The notes beneath the pieces were generated by a model. It was not told the DNA's origin and searched no databases. It saw nothing but the letters and a program-made list of their open reading frames with translations. Shown here piece by piece: positions 7,113 to 15,886 of a DNA stretch of 44,236 bases; within the stretch, counting starts at the first letter, position 1, and each line of letters opens with the position of its first letter. A program made the position numbers and the translations under genes. Location of the stretch: assembly GCA_965653335.1 (NCBI GenBank), contig CBFGZU010000007.1, forward strand, positions 1 to 44,236, given 5' to 3'. This DNA comes from Pseudolysinimonas_A sp965653335. GTDB lineage: Bacteria > Actinomycetota > Actinomycetes > Actinomycetales > Microbacteriaceae.

Positions 7113-8075
7113 CTACTTCAGGAACTCCTGGACGTTGTCGGCCGTGATGAGGGTGAACGGCAGGGAGTAGCGGTTCTCGATCTCTTCGCCGTTGAGGTAG
7201 TCGACGATGACGCTGATCGCTTCCAGGGCCTGAGCCTTCGGGTCCTGCTGAACGGTCGCGGAAATGCTTCCGTCGGCGATTCCGGCGAGTGCCGCGTCGG
7301 TCCCGTCGACGCCGACGACGACCTTGACGTCATCGCCGCGGCCGAGTTCCTGGATCGCGGAGGCCGCTCCGATCGCCATCTCGTCGTTGTTTGCGACGAC
7401 GGCGACGATGTCGCCGGGGTTGGGGAATCGCTGGAGCGTGTCCTCCATGTTCCGCTTCGCCTCGTCCCGGTTCCCGTTGGCCTGGAACTCGGCGACGATC
7501 TCGAAGTTGTCGCCCAGCGTGTCCTTGAATCCCGACACGCGCCGATCCGTCCACGACGCGCCATTGGTTCCGGCGGCGAGAACGACGTTTCCGCCCTCGG
7601 GGAGGAGCTCGTTGAGGTATTCGGCCTGCACGACCCCGGCCTCGGTGTCATCGACACCGATGTGCGCCTCGTAGGCGATGTCGGAACCTTCGGCGAACTC
7701 GGTGGAGATGAGGAAGAGCGGGATGCCGGCCTCGATCACTCTGTTCGCCGCGTTCTGGCTGACGACGCCGTCGACGGGCTGCATGATGATGGCGTCGACC
7801 TGCCGAGTGATGAGATCTTCGACGTTGCTGAGCTCGGTGCCGCTGTCTTGCTCCGACGCGACGGTGACGACCGTCGCCCCGAGGTCCGGCGCCGCGTCTT
7901 CGAGCGTGCTGATGATCTCCGAGGTGAATTGCTCTTTCGTGGTGAGGGCTGCGTAGCCGATGGTGAACGTGTCGTCATCCGCTGAAACGCCTCCGCTCTG
8001 CGGGCTGCACGCGGTGAGCATCAATGCTCCCGCGATGACCAGCCCGCCAGCGATCTGGGTACGCCGTCGAGTCAT
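7113..8075 (-). CDS. Sugar-type ABC transporter substrate-binding lipoprotein (orphan)
   Basis: A 320-residue lipoprotein; lipobox LTAC with lipidated cysteine C23. The mature part is a class B periplasmic-binding protein of the ribose/galactose type: FTIGYAALTTKEQF, DAIIMQPVDGVV, EAHIGVDDTEAG, VAVVANNDEMAIGAASAIQE and VVVGVDGTDAALAGI. It would bind a sugar or polyol outside the membrane and hand it to a permease, yet no matching permease or ATPase is in this window. It lies downstream of the phosphotriesterase-family gene on the same strand; a palindrome at 8132-8148 gives it its own control site. The ligand cannot be named. The ATG at 8075 has the purine-rich GGGAAAGGGA upstream. Confidence 0.88.
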   Translation of the reverse strand: MTRRRTQIAGGLVIAGALMLTACSPQSGGVSADDDTFTIGYAALTTKEQFTSEIISTLEDAAPDLGATVVTVASEQDSGTELSNVEDLITRQVDAIIMQPVDGVVSQNAANRVIEAGIPLFLISTEFAEGSDIAYEAHIGVDDTEAGVVQAEYLNELLPEGGNVVLAAGTNGASWTDRRVSGFKDTLGDNFEIVAEFQANGNRDEAKRNMEDTLQRFPNPGDIVAVVANNDEMAIGAASAIQELGRGDDVKVVVGVDGTDAALAGIADGSISATVQQDPKAQALEAISVIVDYLNGEEIENRYSLPFTLITADNVQEFLK

Positions 8076-8131
8076 GTGAATCCCTTTCCCGGAATGTGCC
8101 CCAAGCTAACTATCGATCGCTTAGCTAGGGG

Positions 8132-8148
8132 TGTCTCATATTGGGACA
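8132..8148. promoter_or_regulatory. Palindromic operator candidate upstream of the binding-protein gene
   Basis: TGTCTCA-TAT-TGGGACA: 7-bp arms with one mismatch and a 3-bp spacer, 57 bp upstream of the ATG at 8075. It has the same layout as the site at 9324-9340 (TGTTCCA-ATC-TGGAACA), suggesting one regulator for both genes. The pattern resembles sites bound by IclR-family proteins. Confidence 0.5.
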
Positions 8149-8169
8149 TCGACCTTCTCGTGTCCGGCC

Positions 8170-9237
8170 TCACCCCTCGATCGTGAGCGCGCGCTTCGGG
8201 TTCTCGACCGTGATCGCGTCGATCGCCTTCTCGGTGAATCCCAGAGTTCTCATCATGGGCAGGATGTTCCGGATGATGTGGGAGTACCCCGATCCGCCGT
8301 AGCGCGCGAGATCGTGCTTGCACGAGAGGTCCTGGGCCACCGTGATCTGGTCGACGTTGCCACGTTCGACGAAGTGCTCGAGCGTCCGCAGTCGCTCGCC
8401 GTCGCTCGGATGCAAGAGCGGCTTGCTCAGACGCGGCGTCGGCATGAAGTGGGTCGCCCCGAAGTTGTCCCACGCCATGAAGTAGCCCTCATCGGCGACA
8501 CGATCCTGGGCATCGAGCGAGAACCCGAAGCAATCCAGGTGGCCGATGATCACCCGCTCCGGCCGCGCACCGTGCGAGCGCAGAATCTGCAGGATCTCCA
8601 TCAGCGTCTCGTCGCCCATCCCCGGGTGGATGACCATCGCCACCCCGGTGTGCTGCTGGGCGACGATCGCGGCTTCGAGCACTTTGCGCTCATCCGGATG
8701 AATCGGAGCCGAAAGTCCGACCTCGCCGATGACACCGGCCTTGACCGCGCTCTCGCCGACGCCGTCGAGAAGCTCGCCGATCATCGCCGCCGCCAGCTCG
8801 TCGACCGTCGCCGCGCCCAGATCCTGTCCGTGCGCCTGGCGCGTGTACCAGCCCGCCCCCTTGACGATCGCGACGCCCGTGCGCTCGCTGACCTCACGGA
8901 GCGCCGCCGCATCGCCGTTCATCCCGATGCTGCTCATCTCGAGCAAGGTCCCGCCCCCGGCGTCCTTGAACCGCTGCACCTCCGACGCCGCGAGGTCGAC
9001 GTCGACGAACCGTAGATTGTCGCGATTGTTGAACGGGTTGTGCTCCACGATCCAGCGGTTCTCGAGCGTCACCTCCTGCTCGCCGATCTCCGGAAAATCA
9101 GGGTGCGGTTCGTAGTAGGCATCCGACTGGTCGAAGATGATGTGCTCGTGCACGTGGGTGATCCCCAGCCGTGCCGGATCGATCAATCCGGTAACGGTTT
9201 GAATCCGCCCGGCACGCTCGACATCGGTCGTCGTCAT
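8170..9237 (-). CDS. Phosphotriesterase-family metal-dependent hydrolase
   Basis: A 355-residue amidohydrolase-superfamily protein of the phosphotriesterase/lactonase group. Metal ligands: H30 and H32 in HVHEH, E172 in GVIGEVGLS, H204 in VIHPGMG, H233 in IGHLDCFG and D303 in AQDLSCKH. The bridging residue is glutamate instead of the carboxylated lysine of true phosphotriesterases, as in the homology proteins such as E. coli Php, so organophosphate hydrolysis should not be assumed; a lactone or sugar-ester substrate is plausible. It is the upstream gene of a pair with a sugar-binding lipoprotein, which supports a carbohydrate-related role. The start has GGGAGA about 10 bases upstream. Family is sure, substrate unknown. 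Confidence 0.88.
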   Translation of the reverse strand: MTTTDVERAGRIQTVTGLIDPARLGITHVHEHIIFDQSDAYYEPHPDFPEIGEQEVTLENRWIVEHNPFNNRDNLRFVDVDLAASEVQRFKDAGGGTLLEMSSIGMNGDAAALREVSERTGVAIVKGAGWYTRQAHGQDLGAATVDELAAAMIGELLDGVGESAVKAGVIGEVGLSAPIHPDERKVLEAAIVAQQHTGVAMVIHPGMGDETLMEILQILRSHGARPERVIIGHLDCFGFSLDAQDRVADEGYFMAWDNFGATHFMPTPRLSKPLLHPSDGERLRTLEHFVERGNVDQITVAQDLSCKHDLARYGGSGYSHIIRNILPMMRTLGFTEKAIDAITVENPKRALTIEG

Positions 9238-9356
9238 GATGTTTTCTGTCTCCCGTCGCGCTTCGCCCGCTCGCGTCGCGAGCAGACAGCTCTGTCATTC
9301 AATGCGTCATCACGGCGACGTCGTGTTCCAATCTGGAACACACCACCCGGTCGCGA
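9238..9356. promoter_or_regulatory. Promoter region of the phosphotriesterase-family gene with stacked palindromes
   Basis: Three inverted repeats lie here: GCTCGCG-T-CGCGAGC (9269-9283), GACAGCTCTGTC (9285-9296) and GTGTTCCA-ATC-TGGAACAC (9323-9341). The last is perfect over 8-bp arms and its inner 7+3+7 part matches the layout of the site at 8132-8148. No gene is visible. The region also separates this gene from the 3' end of the transglutaminase gene. Confidence 0.55.
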
Positions 9357-11594
9357 TCAGTCGCGCGATCGCGATCCGAGACCCGCGCGAGCCAGGAGCG
9401 AAGGGGGCAGAAAGAACGCCCGAAGCCGTGCCGAGAGCGGTGCGGCGGAGGCGATCGCGCGACGGAGCCCAGCGACATCCTCGGCCGCCATGGCGAGCGA
9501 GCCGGGCCGGTCGAAGGCGGCCGACTCGACGCCGTCCCGCAGCCGCGTGACAGGTTCCGGCCCGACGACGAGAGCGAGCCGCGACCCCAGTTGCCGGGGG
9601 GTTTCGGAGTCCGGGGCGAGCCAGTCGTGGTCGTGCGCGGTGTCGCGGATCTCCGCCCAGGCGGCCGCGGCATCCCCGTGATCCCGCACGCGCCTCATCC
9701 GACGCCATCGCACCACCAGCCGCAGCGCCGCGGGCGACAACGCCAGCGCGAGGGCCGCGAGAGCGACCGCCGCGACGATCGGGGCCGGGTTCGGCCGATC
9801 GACGGCACCCCCCTCGGACACCGGCTCCTCCACGGGCAGGTCGGGTGCCACGGTCGAGGGATCCACCGGCACCGCCGAGGGGTTGACGCCCTCGAACTCG
9901 GGCGTCTCGGGGTCATCAATCGCCTCGATGCTCGAGTAGTCGGGAAGTGCCCCGCGGCCGGGCGTCGGCTCGAAGCGCAGCCAGCCGATTCCCTCGAAAT
10001 ACAGTTCCGGCCACGCGTGCAGGTCGGCCGAGGTCGCCGTGAATCCGGGCACACCGCCGACGCGCTCCTCCTCGCCCGGCTGGAATCCGACGACGACTCG
10101 CGACGGAATGCCGACGGCGCGCGCCATCACGGCCATCGACGACGCGAAGTGAACGCAGTAGCCACTCCGGGCCTCGAGGAAGCGCTCGATCACGCCAACT
10201 CCCGAGCCGTCGTAGCCGTCCTCGACGGGAGCATCGACCGAGTAGATGAAGTCGCCGTCGGCGAAGAACTCCTGAAGCGCGATCGCCCGTTGATACGTCG
10301 AACCGGTGCCCGCGACCTGTTCCGCCGTCTGCTGGATGACCTCGGGCAACTCGTCGGGAAGCCCGAGGTAGCGCGGAGCCACGTCGGGCTCGGCGTCAGT
10401 GGTGAGCTGCCCGCGATCGGGCTGGATGCCGAGGAACGACACGTCGTACTCCTGGCCGCGGGCATCCGACCCTGCGCCGCGTACCGCGAGACCGTCGGGT
10501 TCCCAGTGCCAGTCGCCCTCGAGTCCTTCGATCGACGTCGCGGGGTAGGGAACCGGCAACCAGCGACCCCCGACGTCCCCCACGGCGATCGTCGCCGAGT
10601 AGCCGGCGCGCGGCACCGCGTCGGCGAGCCCCGGTGGCGTCGGGAACGCGGCAACGTCGTTCTCGGGGTCGGTCGAGGAGTCGGGCTCCCAGGTGATGCC
10701 GTTGAACTCGTCGAGCGTCGCCAGCCGCAGGTACAGGCCGCCCGGAGCGTCGGTGACGTAGGTGACCGCCGTGACGATCTCGTCGCGACGCAGGTCGTCG
10801 CCGAGATCGACCAGCGGATTCAGGCCCGTGCCGATGCCGGAGCCGGCGTCGTTCACGACGTCGCGCACCGGGGGGAACACCACCGGCAGCGCGAGCGAGC
10901 CGACGATCAGGACCGCCGCGGTTGCGATCACGCTCCCCGCCGGCATCCGCCGTCGTCCGATGCGCAGCAACGCGAGATAGACGATCACCACGAGCACGAA
11001 CCAGTACGGTTCGGCGACCCCGGCGCGCACGGCGACCGGGATGTCGAGCAGCACGAGCAGCGGCAGCGCGGCGGTCGCGGGCACCCGGTCGAGCGCGGGT
11101 GCGATGAAGATCACCGACACGACGGCGAGGATCCCGAGCAGGAAGAGGATGCCCTCCGTCGGCTCGGCGGGGGTGCGTTGCGTCGTCATGCTCCGCACGC
11201 CCTCATTTGCCACCTCGATCCAGCGGCCCACGGTGTCGAAGGTGGGGATGACGCCGAACAGCGACGCATCACGCGCGAAACCGAAAGTGAGCGTCCCGAC
11301 GGCGACGACGGCGCCCGCCACAAACGGCTGCCAGGGCCGACGGCCGAGTTGCGTCACGACGCCGATCGCGACGATCGGCAGCACGACCACGGCGGCCGAA
11401 GCGAACCACCAGACGACGCCGGAGAGCAACGGACCGAGACTCGCGAATGCCAGCAGCATCGCGACCGCGAAGAGGGCGAGGCGGGCCCAGGTGCGCGCGG
11501 TCTCGGGGGAACGGGGGGACGGTCGTGGGTCGCGATGCACCCGCTTCGCGGTCGCTCGATCCGAGGGGGGCGCGGTGGGGCTAGCGAGGACCAC
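9357..11594 (-). CDS. TgpA-like membrane transglutaminase (DUF3488 / transglutaminase core)
   Basis: About 745 residues. The N-terminal third has several membrane helices (for example VVWWFASAAVVVLPIVAIG) as in DUF3488. A periplasmic-type transglutaminase core follows, with cysteine in ARSGYCVHFASSMAVMARA, histidine in DLHAWPELYF and aspartate/glutamate near WLRFEPTPGRG. One more helix (PIVAAVALAALALAL) and a short cytoplasmic tail close the protein. It is coupled to the upstream DUF58 gene: the GTG at 11594 overlaps that gene's end by 14 bp, the usual arrangement. The frame stays open further upstream, but that part is antisense-like coding over DUF58, so the start is an informed choice. The TgpA/DUF58/MoxR trio is conserved across actinobacteria; its target is poorly known. 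Confidence 0.85.
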   Translation of the reverse strand: MVLASPTAPPSDRATAKRVHRDPRPSPRSPETARTWARLALFAVAMLLAFASLGPLLSGVVWWFASAAVVVLPIVAIGVVTQLGRRPWQPFVAGAVVAVGTLTFGFARDASLFGVIPTFDTVGRWIEVANEGVRSMTTQRTPAEPTEGILFLLGILAVVSVIFIAPALDRVPATAALPLLVLLDIPVAVRAGVAEPYWFVLVVIVYLALLRIGRRRMPAGSVIATAAVLIVGSLALPVVFPPVRDVVNDAGSGIGTGLNPLVDLGDDLRRDEIVTAVTYVTDAPGGLYLRLATLDEFNGITWEPDSSTDPENDVAAFPTPPGLADAVPRAGYSATIAVGDVGGRWLPVPYPATSIEGLEGDWHWEPDGLAVRGAGSDARGQEYDVSFLGIQPDRGQLTTDAEPDVAPRYLGLPDELPEVIQQTAEQVAGTGSTYQRAIALQEFFADGDFIYSVDAPVEDGYDGSGVGVIERFLEARSGYCVHFASSMAVMARAVGIPSRVVVGFQPGEEERVGGVPGFTATSADLHAWPELYFEGIGWLRFEPTPGRGALPDYSSIEAIDDPETPEFEGVNPSAVPVDPSTVAPDLPVEEPVSEGGAVDRPNPAPIVAAVALAALALALSPAALRLVVRWRRMRRVRDHGDAAAAWAEIRDTAHDHDWLAPDSETPRQLGSRLALVVGPEPVTRLRDGVESAAFDRPGSLAMAAEDVAGLRRAIASAAPLSARLRAFFLPPSLLARAGLGSRSRD

Positions 11595-12879
11595 GTGCGT
11601 ATCCCGTCTCGCGGGCAGCGGCGCGCCAGGCGTCGGCCGGATCGTCGGTCTCGTCGGCGACGACGCACATCCATCCCGCGTCGCGGAGTCGCTCGACCGC
11701 GGCCGGGCGAGCAGCTGCGAGAAACGCATAGCCGAGCTCACCCTTCGCCCGGCGCTTGATGAGCCAGTCGACCGTCACGTCCTCTGGGTCGCCGAGGATC
11801 GCGAAGACCGGCCCCGACCCGTCGCTCGGCGACAACGCGGCGAGCTCCTCGACCGTGCGATCGAGCAACTGCACCGCGGCGAGGCCCGTCAGGAACCCTT
11901 CGGCCCGGCGGCCCTCCCAGCGGTCGCCGATCGGCTCGATCTGCGGCCGCGCGGTCTCCTCGACGGCGACGCGGAACCCCGCGAGCTCCAGGTGCAGACC
12001 GAGCGAGCCGACCATCCTGACGACCCACTCGAAGGCGTCGCTCGCCCAATCGGCCGACCACGACATCCCGGTGTCGCTGAACGCGTCGGGATACCCGAGC
12101 CGTCGAGTGTCGACGAGGATGCGGGCATCCGGATGACTGCGGTGCTCCTCCTGTCGCACCATGAGCTCGCCGTGTCGAGCGGACGCGCGCCAGTGCACGC
12201 GGCGGAGGGCGTCGCCGATACGGTACTCGCGCGTCGTCAGGTCGTCGTCATTACCGGCGACCTTGCGCTGCACGAGGTGCGCTTCGCCTTCGCCGTCGAT
12301 GAGGTTGGGGCCACCCTCGGTGAGCGACGACACCGCCGGCACGACGACGAGTCGCTCCGGCACGCCGACGGCGATCGTCGCGGTCGCCATCCCGAACGGG
12401 TCCTCGTGCTCGGCGACGAAGGGGCCGATCGCGTACAACCCGCGACGCGGCGGGTGGAGGTCGTAGCTGCTGACGTGCGGTCGCCGCCGACCGGGCCCGA
12501 TCGGCCCGATCTCGCGCGTCGCGATCGGTTCGAACCAGGGCAGGGCGTCGTCCCAGGCGAGTGGCGTGGTCGGTGAGGCCCCGAGATTGGTGACCCGCAC
12601 CGTCACCTGCACGACACCGCCGACCGCCACGACGGGCGGCGAAAACAGCCGCGACACCTCAAGCTTCGGCCGGCGCAGCCGAACGAACGCGAGCCCGACG
12701 AGCGGCAGCAGAAAGGCGAGACACGCGGCGACGAAGTATTCGCGGCGACCCGTTCCGTAGCCGACGAACACCGCGAGGATGCCGAGGGCGATCGATGTGC
12801 CGGCGCGCCAGGTGAGCCGCACCGTGCGGGTACGTCGCAGGGCCCGGATGCCCTCGGCTGTCGGCTTCCGTCGAGCCAC
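11581..12879 (-). CDS. DUF58 domain protein
   Basis: A 432-residue protein with two membrane helices near the N-terminus (residues about 27-68), a beta-rich segment, and the DUF58 core REYRIGDALRRVHWRASARH near residues 235-255, followed by a von Willebrand A-like region. DUF58 proteins occur with MoxR ATPases and membrane transglutaminases and are thought to act in assembly of surface or redox complexes. The GTG at 12879 has GAGGCAG upstream. It lies 23 nt after the MoxR gene and overlaps the transglutaminase start, so the three form one operon. Confidence 0.87.
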   Translation of the reverse strand: MARRKPTAEGIRALRRTRTVRLTWRAGTSIALGILAVFVGYGTGRREYFVAACLAFLLPLVGLAFVRLRRPKLEVSRLFSPPVVAVGGVVQVTVRVTNLGASPTTPLAWDDALPWFEPIATREIGPIGPGRRRPHVSSYDLHPPRRGLYAIGPFVAEHEDPFGMATATIAVGVPERLVVVPAVSSLTEGGPNLIDGEGEAHLVQRKVAGNDDDLTTREYRIGDALRRVHWRASARHGELMVRQEEHRSHPDARILVDTRRLGYPDAFSDTGMSWSADWASDAFEWVVRMVGSLGLHLELAGFRVAVEETARPQIEPIGDRWEGRRAEGFLTGLAAVQLLDRTVEELAALSPSDGSGPVFAILGDPEDVTVDWLIKRRAKGELGYAFLAAARPAAVERLRDAGWMCVVADETDDPADAWRAAARETGYARGPR

Positions 12880-12902
12880 GGCTGCCTCGTCTCGGGCCGG
12901 TT

Positions 12903-13922
12903 TCAGACCGCGCCGGACGCGCCGAGCGGAACCGGCGTCGCCGCGACGATGCGCGACGTGATGTCGGCGAGCGCCTCGCCGCCGAGGGCCCCGCTCGCGC
13001 CGGATCGGCTCGGGATGAGGCGATGGGCGAGCACCGGCACCGCGAGCGCGTCGATGTCGTCGGGGAGCACGAAGTCGCGGCCGTCGAGCGCCGCCCGGGC
13101 CTTGCTCGCGCGCACCAGGTGCAGGGTTGCGCGCGGGCTCGCCCCGAGCCGCAGATCCCGGTCGGCGCGCGTCGCGGCGGCGATCGCGACGGCGTACTGC
13201 TCGACCGCGGGGCTCACGAAGACCGCCCGCACGGTGCCGACCATCTTCCGGAGGCGCTCGAGCGTGACGACCGGGGCGAGCCGGTCGAGCGGGCTGCCCA
13301 TCTCGCGCGTGCGCAGCATCGCCGCTTCCGCCGCCTGATCGGGGTAGCCCATCGAAATGCGCGCGGTGAACCGGTCGCGCTGCGCCTCGGGAAGGGCGTA
13401 GGTGCCTTCCATCTCGATCGGGTTCTGGGTCGCGATGACGGTGAACGGGTCGGGCAACGCGTACGACGCGCCATCCACCGTCACCTGCCGCTCCTCCATG
13501 CTCTCCAGCAGCGCGCTCTGCGTCTTCGGGCTCGCGCGGTTGATCTCGTCGCCGATGACGATGTTGGCGAACACCGGCCCGGGCTTGAACTCGAACTCGC
13601 GATCCGCCTGGTTGTAGATGCTCACACCCGTGATGTCGGCGGGCAATAGGTCGGGGGTGAACTGGATGCGGCTGACGCTGCAGTCGACGCTGCGGGCGAG
13701 CGCCCGGGCGAGCATCGTCTTGCCGACGCCCGGCACATCCTCCATGAGCAGGTGCCCCTCGGCGAGCAGCACCGTCACGGCGGTTTCGATCACTTCGCGC
13801 TTGCCGTCGATCACCGTCTCGATCGCGGCGATCACGGCGCGGGCGTCCAACAGGAACTCGGCCGTCGAGATCGGCTCGGTGTCGGCGTGCGTCCCGGTCC
13901 CTGACCCGGAAAAGTCACTCAT
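12903..13922 (-). CDS. MoxR-family AAA+ ATPase
   Basis: A 339-residue AAA+ ATPase. Walker A is EDVPGVGKT (K68), Walker B is VIGDEIN (D125-E126), followed by SALLESMEERQVT and the sensor segment VIATQNPIEMEGTY. MoxR proteins act as chaperone-like remodelers for partners with von Willebrand-type domains, here probably the DUF58 protein. I placed the start at 13922 because GCAGGAG stands directly upstream and the family begins there; an open frame extends to 14003 into a repeat element. First gene of the MoxR/DUF58/transglutaminase operon. Confidence 0.9.
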   Translation of the reverse strand: MSDFSGSGTGTHADTEPISTAEFLLDARAVIAAIETVIDGKREVIETAVTVLLAEGHLLMEDVPGVGKTMLARALARSVDCSVSRIQFTPDLLPADITGVSIYNQADREFEFKPGPVFANIVIGDEINRASPKTQSALLESMEERQVTVDGASYALPDPFTVIATQNPIEMEGTYALPEAQRDRFTARISMGYPDQAAEAAMLRTREMGSPLDRLAPVVTLERLRKMVGTVRAVFVSPAVEQYAVAIAAATRADRDLRLGASPRATLHLVRASKARAALDGRDFVLPDDIDALAVPVLAHRLIPSRSGASGALGGEALADITSRIVAATPVPLGASGAV

Positions 13923-13992
13923 CTCCTGCAGTCTGCCATTGCACGCGCCCGGCGTCACCTGGGAATCCGCCTCCACCTCGCTCGCCCCGGCC

Positions 13993-14059
13993 CTAACTCT
14001 CACTGAGAGCGACAGATATCACTCCTGGGCACCCGACGACCCCTCCCAGTGAGAGTTAG
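13993..14059. repeat. 67-bp inverted-repeat element, copy B
   Basis: CTAACTCTCAC (13993-14003) and GTGAGAGTTAG (14049-14059) with 45 nt between, the same geometry as copies A and C. It sits between the end of cofE (14085) and the MoxR start (13922). Its centre shares TGGGCACCC with the reverse strand of copy C but is otherwise different. Confidence 0.9.
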
Positions 14060-14084
14060 CCCCGCACGATGTGCCCTAGCCCCG

Positions 14085-14849
14085 TCAGCTACCCTGATTC
14101 CCCGCCTGGAGGCCGGCGCGATACCCCTCGTCCCAGGCTTCGGTCGACCCGACGCGAAACATGTCGGCGTCGGCCTTCCGCACGAGCGGCTGCGCCCCGT
14201 CGGGGTCGATGTCGTCGGTGACGAGATGCCCCAGGCCGCGGACGACGGCGACGGGAGTGCCGTTCGCTTTCCCTTTCACGAGGTCGGCGGCCGCGGCGAT
14301 CTCGTCGCCGACGGCGGGCTGGGTGACGAGCAACTCGTGGCCGACGGCGTCGCGGGTGCCGCGTAGGTCGTCGAGCACCCGCACTCCGGCGGCGCCGAGG
14401 GCGATATCCGTCTGCCCCTGCCGCCACGGGCGCCCGAAGGTGTCGGTGATGACAACACCGAGGCGGATGCCGAAGCGCTCCCGCAAAGCCGCGCACAGGT
14501 CGCGACCCGACTGGTCGGGGTCGACCGGCAGCAGCAGCACGGTGCCGTCGGCGGTGTTGCTCGCGTCGACCCCCGCGGCGGCCATGATCTGCCCCCACGC
14601 ATTCTCGACGATCCGCGTGTTGCCGCGAGTCGCGACGATCCGCACCGTTTCGGCAGTGATCGCGGCCTCCCGATCGGCGGCCTGAACGATGCGACCCTCG
14701 GCCTTGCTGACGATCTTCGACGTGACCGCGAGGATGTCGCCATCCTGCAGGCTCTGCCCGTTCATCGAGGCGACGGCATCCCCGATGAGCGCTGCGAGGT
14801 CGTCGCCGGGCGAGATCTCGGGCAGCCCCGGAACCGCCCACACCGTCAT
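14085..14849 (-). CDS. cofE: Coenzyme F420-0:L-glutamate ligase
   Basis: A 254-residue CofE-type ligase, which adds glutamates to F420-0 using GTP in the cytoplasm. Family marks: GDILAVTSKIVSKAEGR near residues 37-55, NTRIVENAWGQIMAAAGVDA, VLLLPVDPDQSGRDL, and VVITDTFGRPWRQGQTDIAL. It begins at an ATG overlapping the stop of the upstream LLM oxidoreductase (TGATG), so translation is coupled. Unlike mycobacterial FbiB, there is no C-terminal nitroreductase-like domain. Together with the importer at 4273-7059 and fgd at 16612 it implies that this organism finishes imported F420-0 rather than making it, provided that deazaflavin genes are absent elsewhere. Confidence 0.92.
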   Translation of the reverse strand: MTVWAVPGLPEISPGDDLAALIGDAVASMNGQSLQDGDILAVTSKIVSKAEGRIVQAADREAAITAETVRIVATRGNTRIVENAWGQIMAAAGVDASNTADGTVLLLPVDPDQSGRDLCAALRERFGIRLGVVITDTFGRPWRQGQTDIALGAAGVRVLDDLRGTRDAVGHELLVTQPAVGDEIAAAADLVKGKANGTPVAVVRGLGHLVTDDIDPDGAQPLVRKADADMFRVGSTEAWDEGYRAGLQAGNQGS

Positions 14850-15838
14850 CACGGGTTCAGCCCCGGCAGCACGTCGCGACCGAAGACCTCGAGGAACTCC
14901 CGCTGGTTGCGGCCGACGTTGTGCAGATAAATGCGGTCGACGCCGAGGTCGAGGAATCCTTGCAGGTACGCGCGGTGGCTGTCGGGATCGGCCGAGATGT
15001 GCAGCCGCCCCTCGAAATGCTCCGGGCGCACCATCCGCGCCATCTGCTCGATCTCGTACGGCGAGCGGATGTCGGCTTTCGGAAACCGCAACCCGAGATT
15101 GGGCCATTCCGCGAGGGCGTTGCGCGTCGCATCCTCCTCGGTCGGCGCCCAACTGACATGCACCCGCATGATGCGCTGCCCGCCTGTGCGTCCCGCCTCC
15201 TTCGCGCCTTCGTCGAAGCGCTGGAAGAGGGTGCTCAGCCGGTCGTGCGGGGCGGCCTCGGTGATGATCCCGTCGGCGACGCGGCCCGCGCGCTTGGCGG
15301 TGACCGGTCCAGATGCCGCGACGAGAATCGGCGGCGGCGTGGCCGGGGCGGTCCACAGCCGGGTGCTCTCGAGGCGGTAGTACCGGCCCTCGTGCCGCAC
15401 GTCTTTTCCGGTCACGCCGCTTGTGAAGAGTTTCCGGATGATGTCGATCGCCTCGAACATCCTGTCGATGCGTTCCGGGGCGTCGGGCCAGTACTGCCCC
15501 ACGACGTGGTCGTTGAGCGCCTCACCGCTGCCGAGCCCCAGCCAATGGCGCCCCGGATACATCGCCGCGAGGGTCGCCGAGGCCTGAGCGACGATGGCCG
15601 GGTGAACGCGGAACGTCGGGGCCGTCACCCCGGTGCCGAGGCCGCCCGTCGTCGTCTGACCGAGGGCGGAGAGCACATTCCACACGAAGGATGCCTGACC
15701 TTGCCGTGGCGTCCAGGGCTGGAAGTGGTCGGCCGCCATGACCCCGTCGAATCCGTGGGATTCGGCGACGGCGGCGAGTTCGAGCACCTCCGTCGGGTGG
15801 AACTGCTCGAGCATCGCCGCATACCCGATCGAGCCCAT
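14849..15838 (-). CDS. LLM-class F420-dependent oxidoreductase, glucose-6-phosphate dehydrogenase-like family
   Basis: A 329-residue TIM-barrel protein of the luciferase-like group. It parallels Fgd: IGYAAMLEQFHPTEVLELAA, then AADHFQPWTPRQGQASFVW and WLGLGSGEALNDHV, which correspond to Fgd's cofactor-pocket segments. Overall it is clearly different from the true fgd at 16612, so its substrate is open. The stop overlaps the cofE start by one base, tying it to F420 supply. The ATG at 15838 is the natural start by alignment to relatives. Dependence on F420 rather than FMN is inferred from family and context. Confidence 0.87.
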   Translation of the reverse strand: MGSIGYAAMLEQFHPTEVLELAAVAESHGFDGVMAADHFQPWTPRQGQASFVWNVLSALGQTTTGGLGTGVTAPTFRVHPAIVAQASATLAAMYPGRHWLGLGSGEALNDHVVGQYWPDAPERIDRMFEAIDIIRKLFTSGVTGKDVRHEGRYYRLESTRLWTAPATPPPILVAASGPVTAKRAGRVADGIITEAAPHDRLSTLFQRFDEGAKEAGRTGGQRIMRVHVSWAPTEEDATRNALAEWPNLGLRFPKADIRSPYEIEQMARMVRPEHFEGRLHISADPDSHRAYLQGFLDLGVDRIYLHNVGRNQREFLEVFGRDVLPGLNP

Positions 15839-15886
15839 GAGTCCATCATCGCGGGTCGCGTGCCGCCGAGGGCGGTGTAACGAGGC

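Noticed and set aside
8170..9237. Organophosphate-degrading phosphotriesterase
   Set aside because: The bridging metal ligand is glutamate, not the carboxylated lysine of true phosphotriesterases; such activity is not supported.
9591..11759. 722-codon plus-strand open frame opposite the transglutaminase gene
   Set aside because: Composition is dominated by Arg, Asp and Gly, no motif is visible, and the minus strand holds a complete TgpA-like protein.
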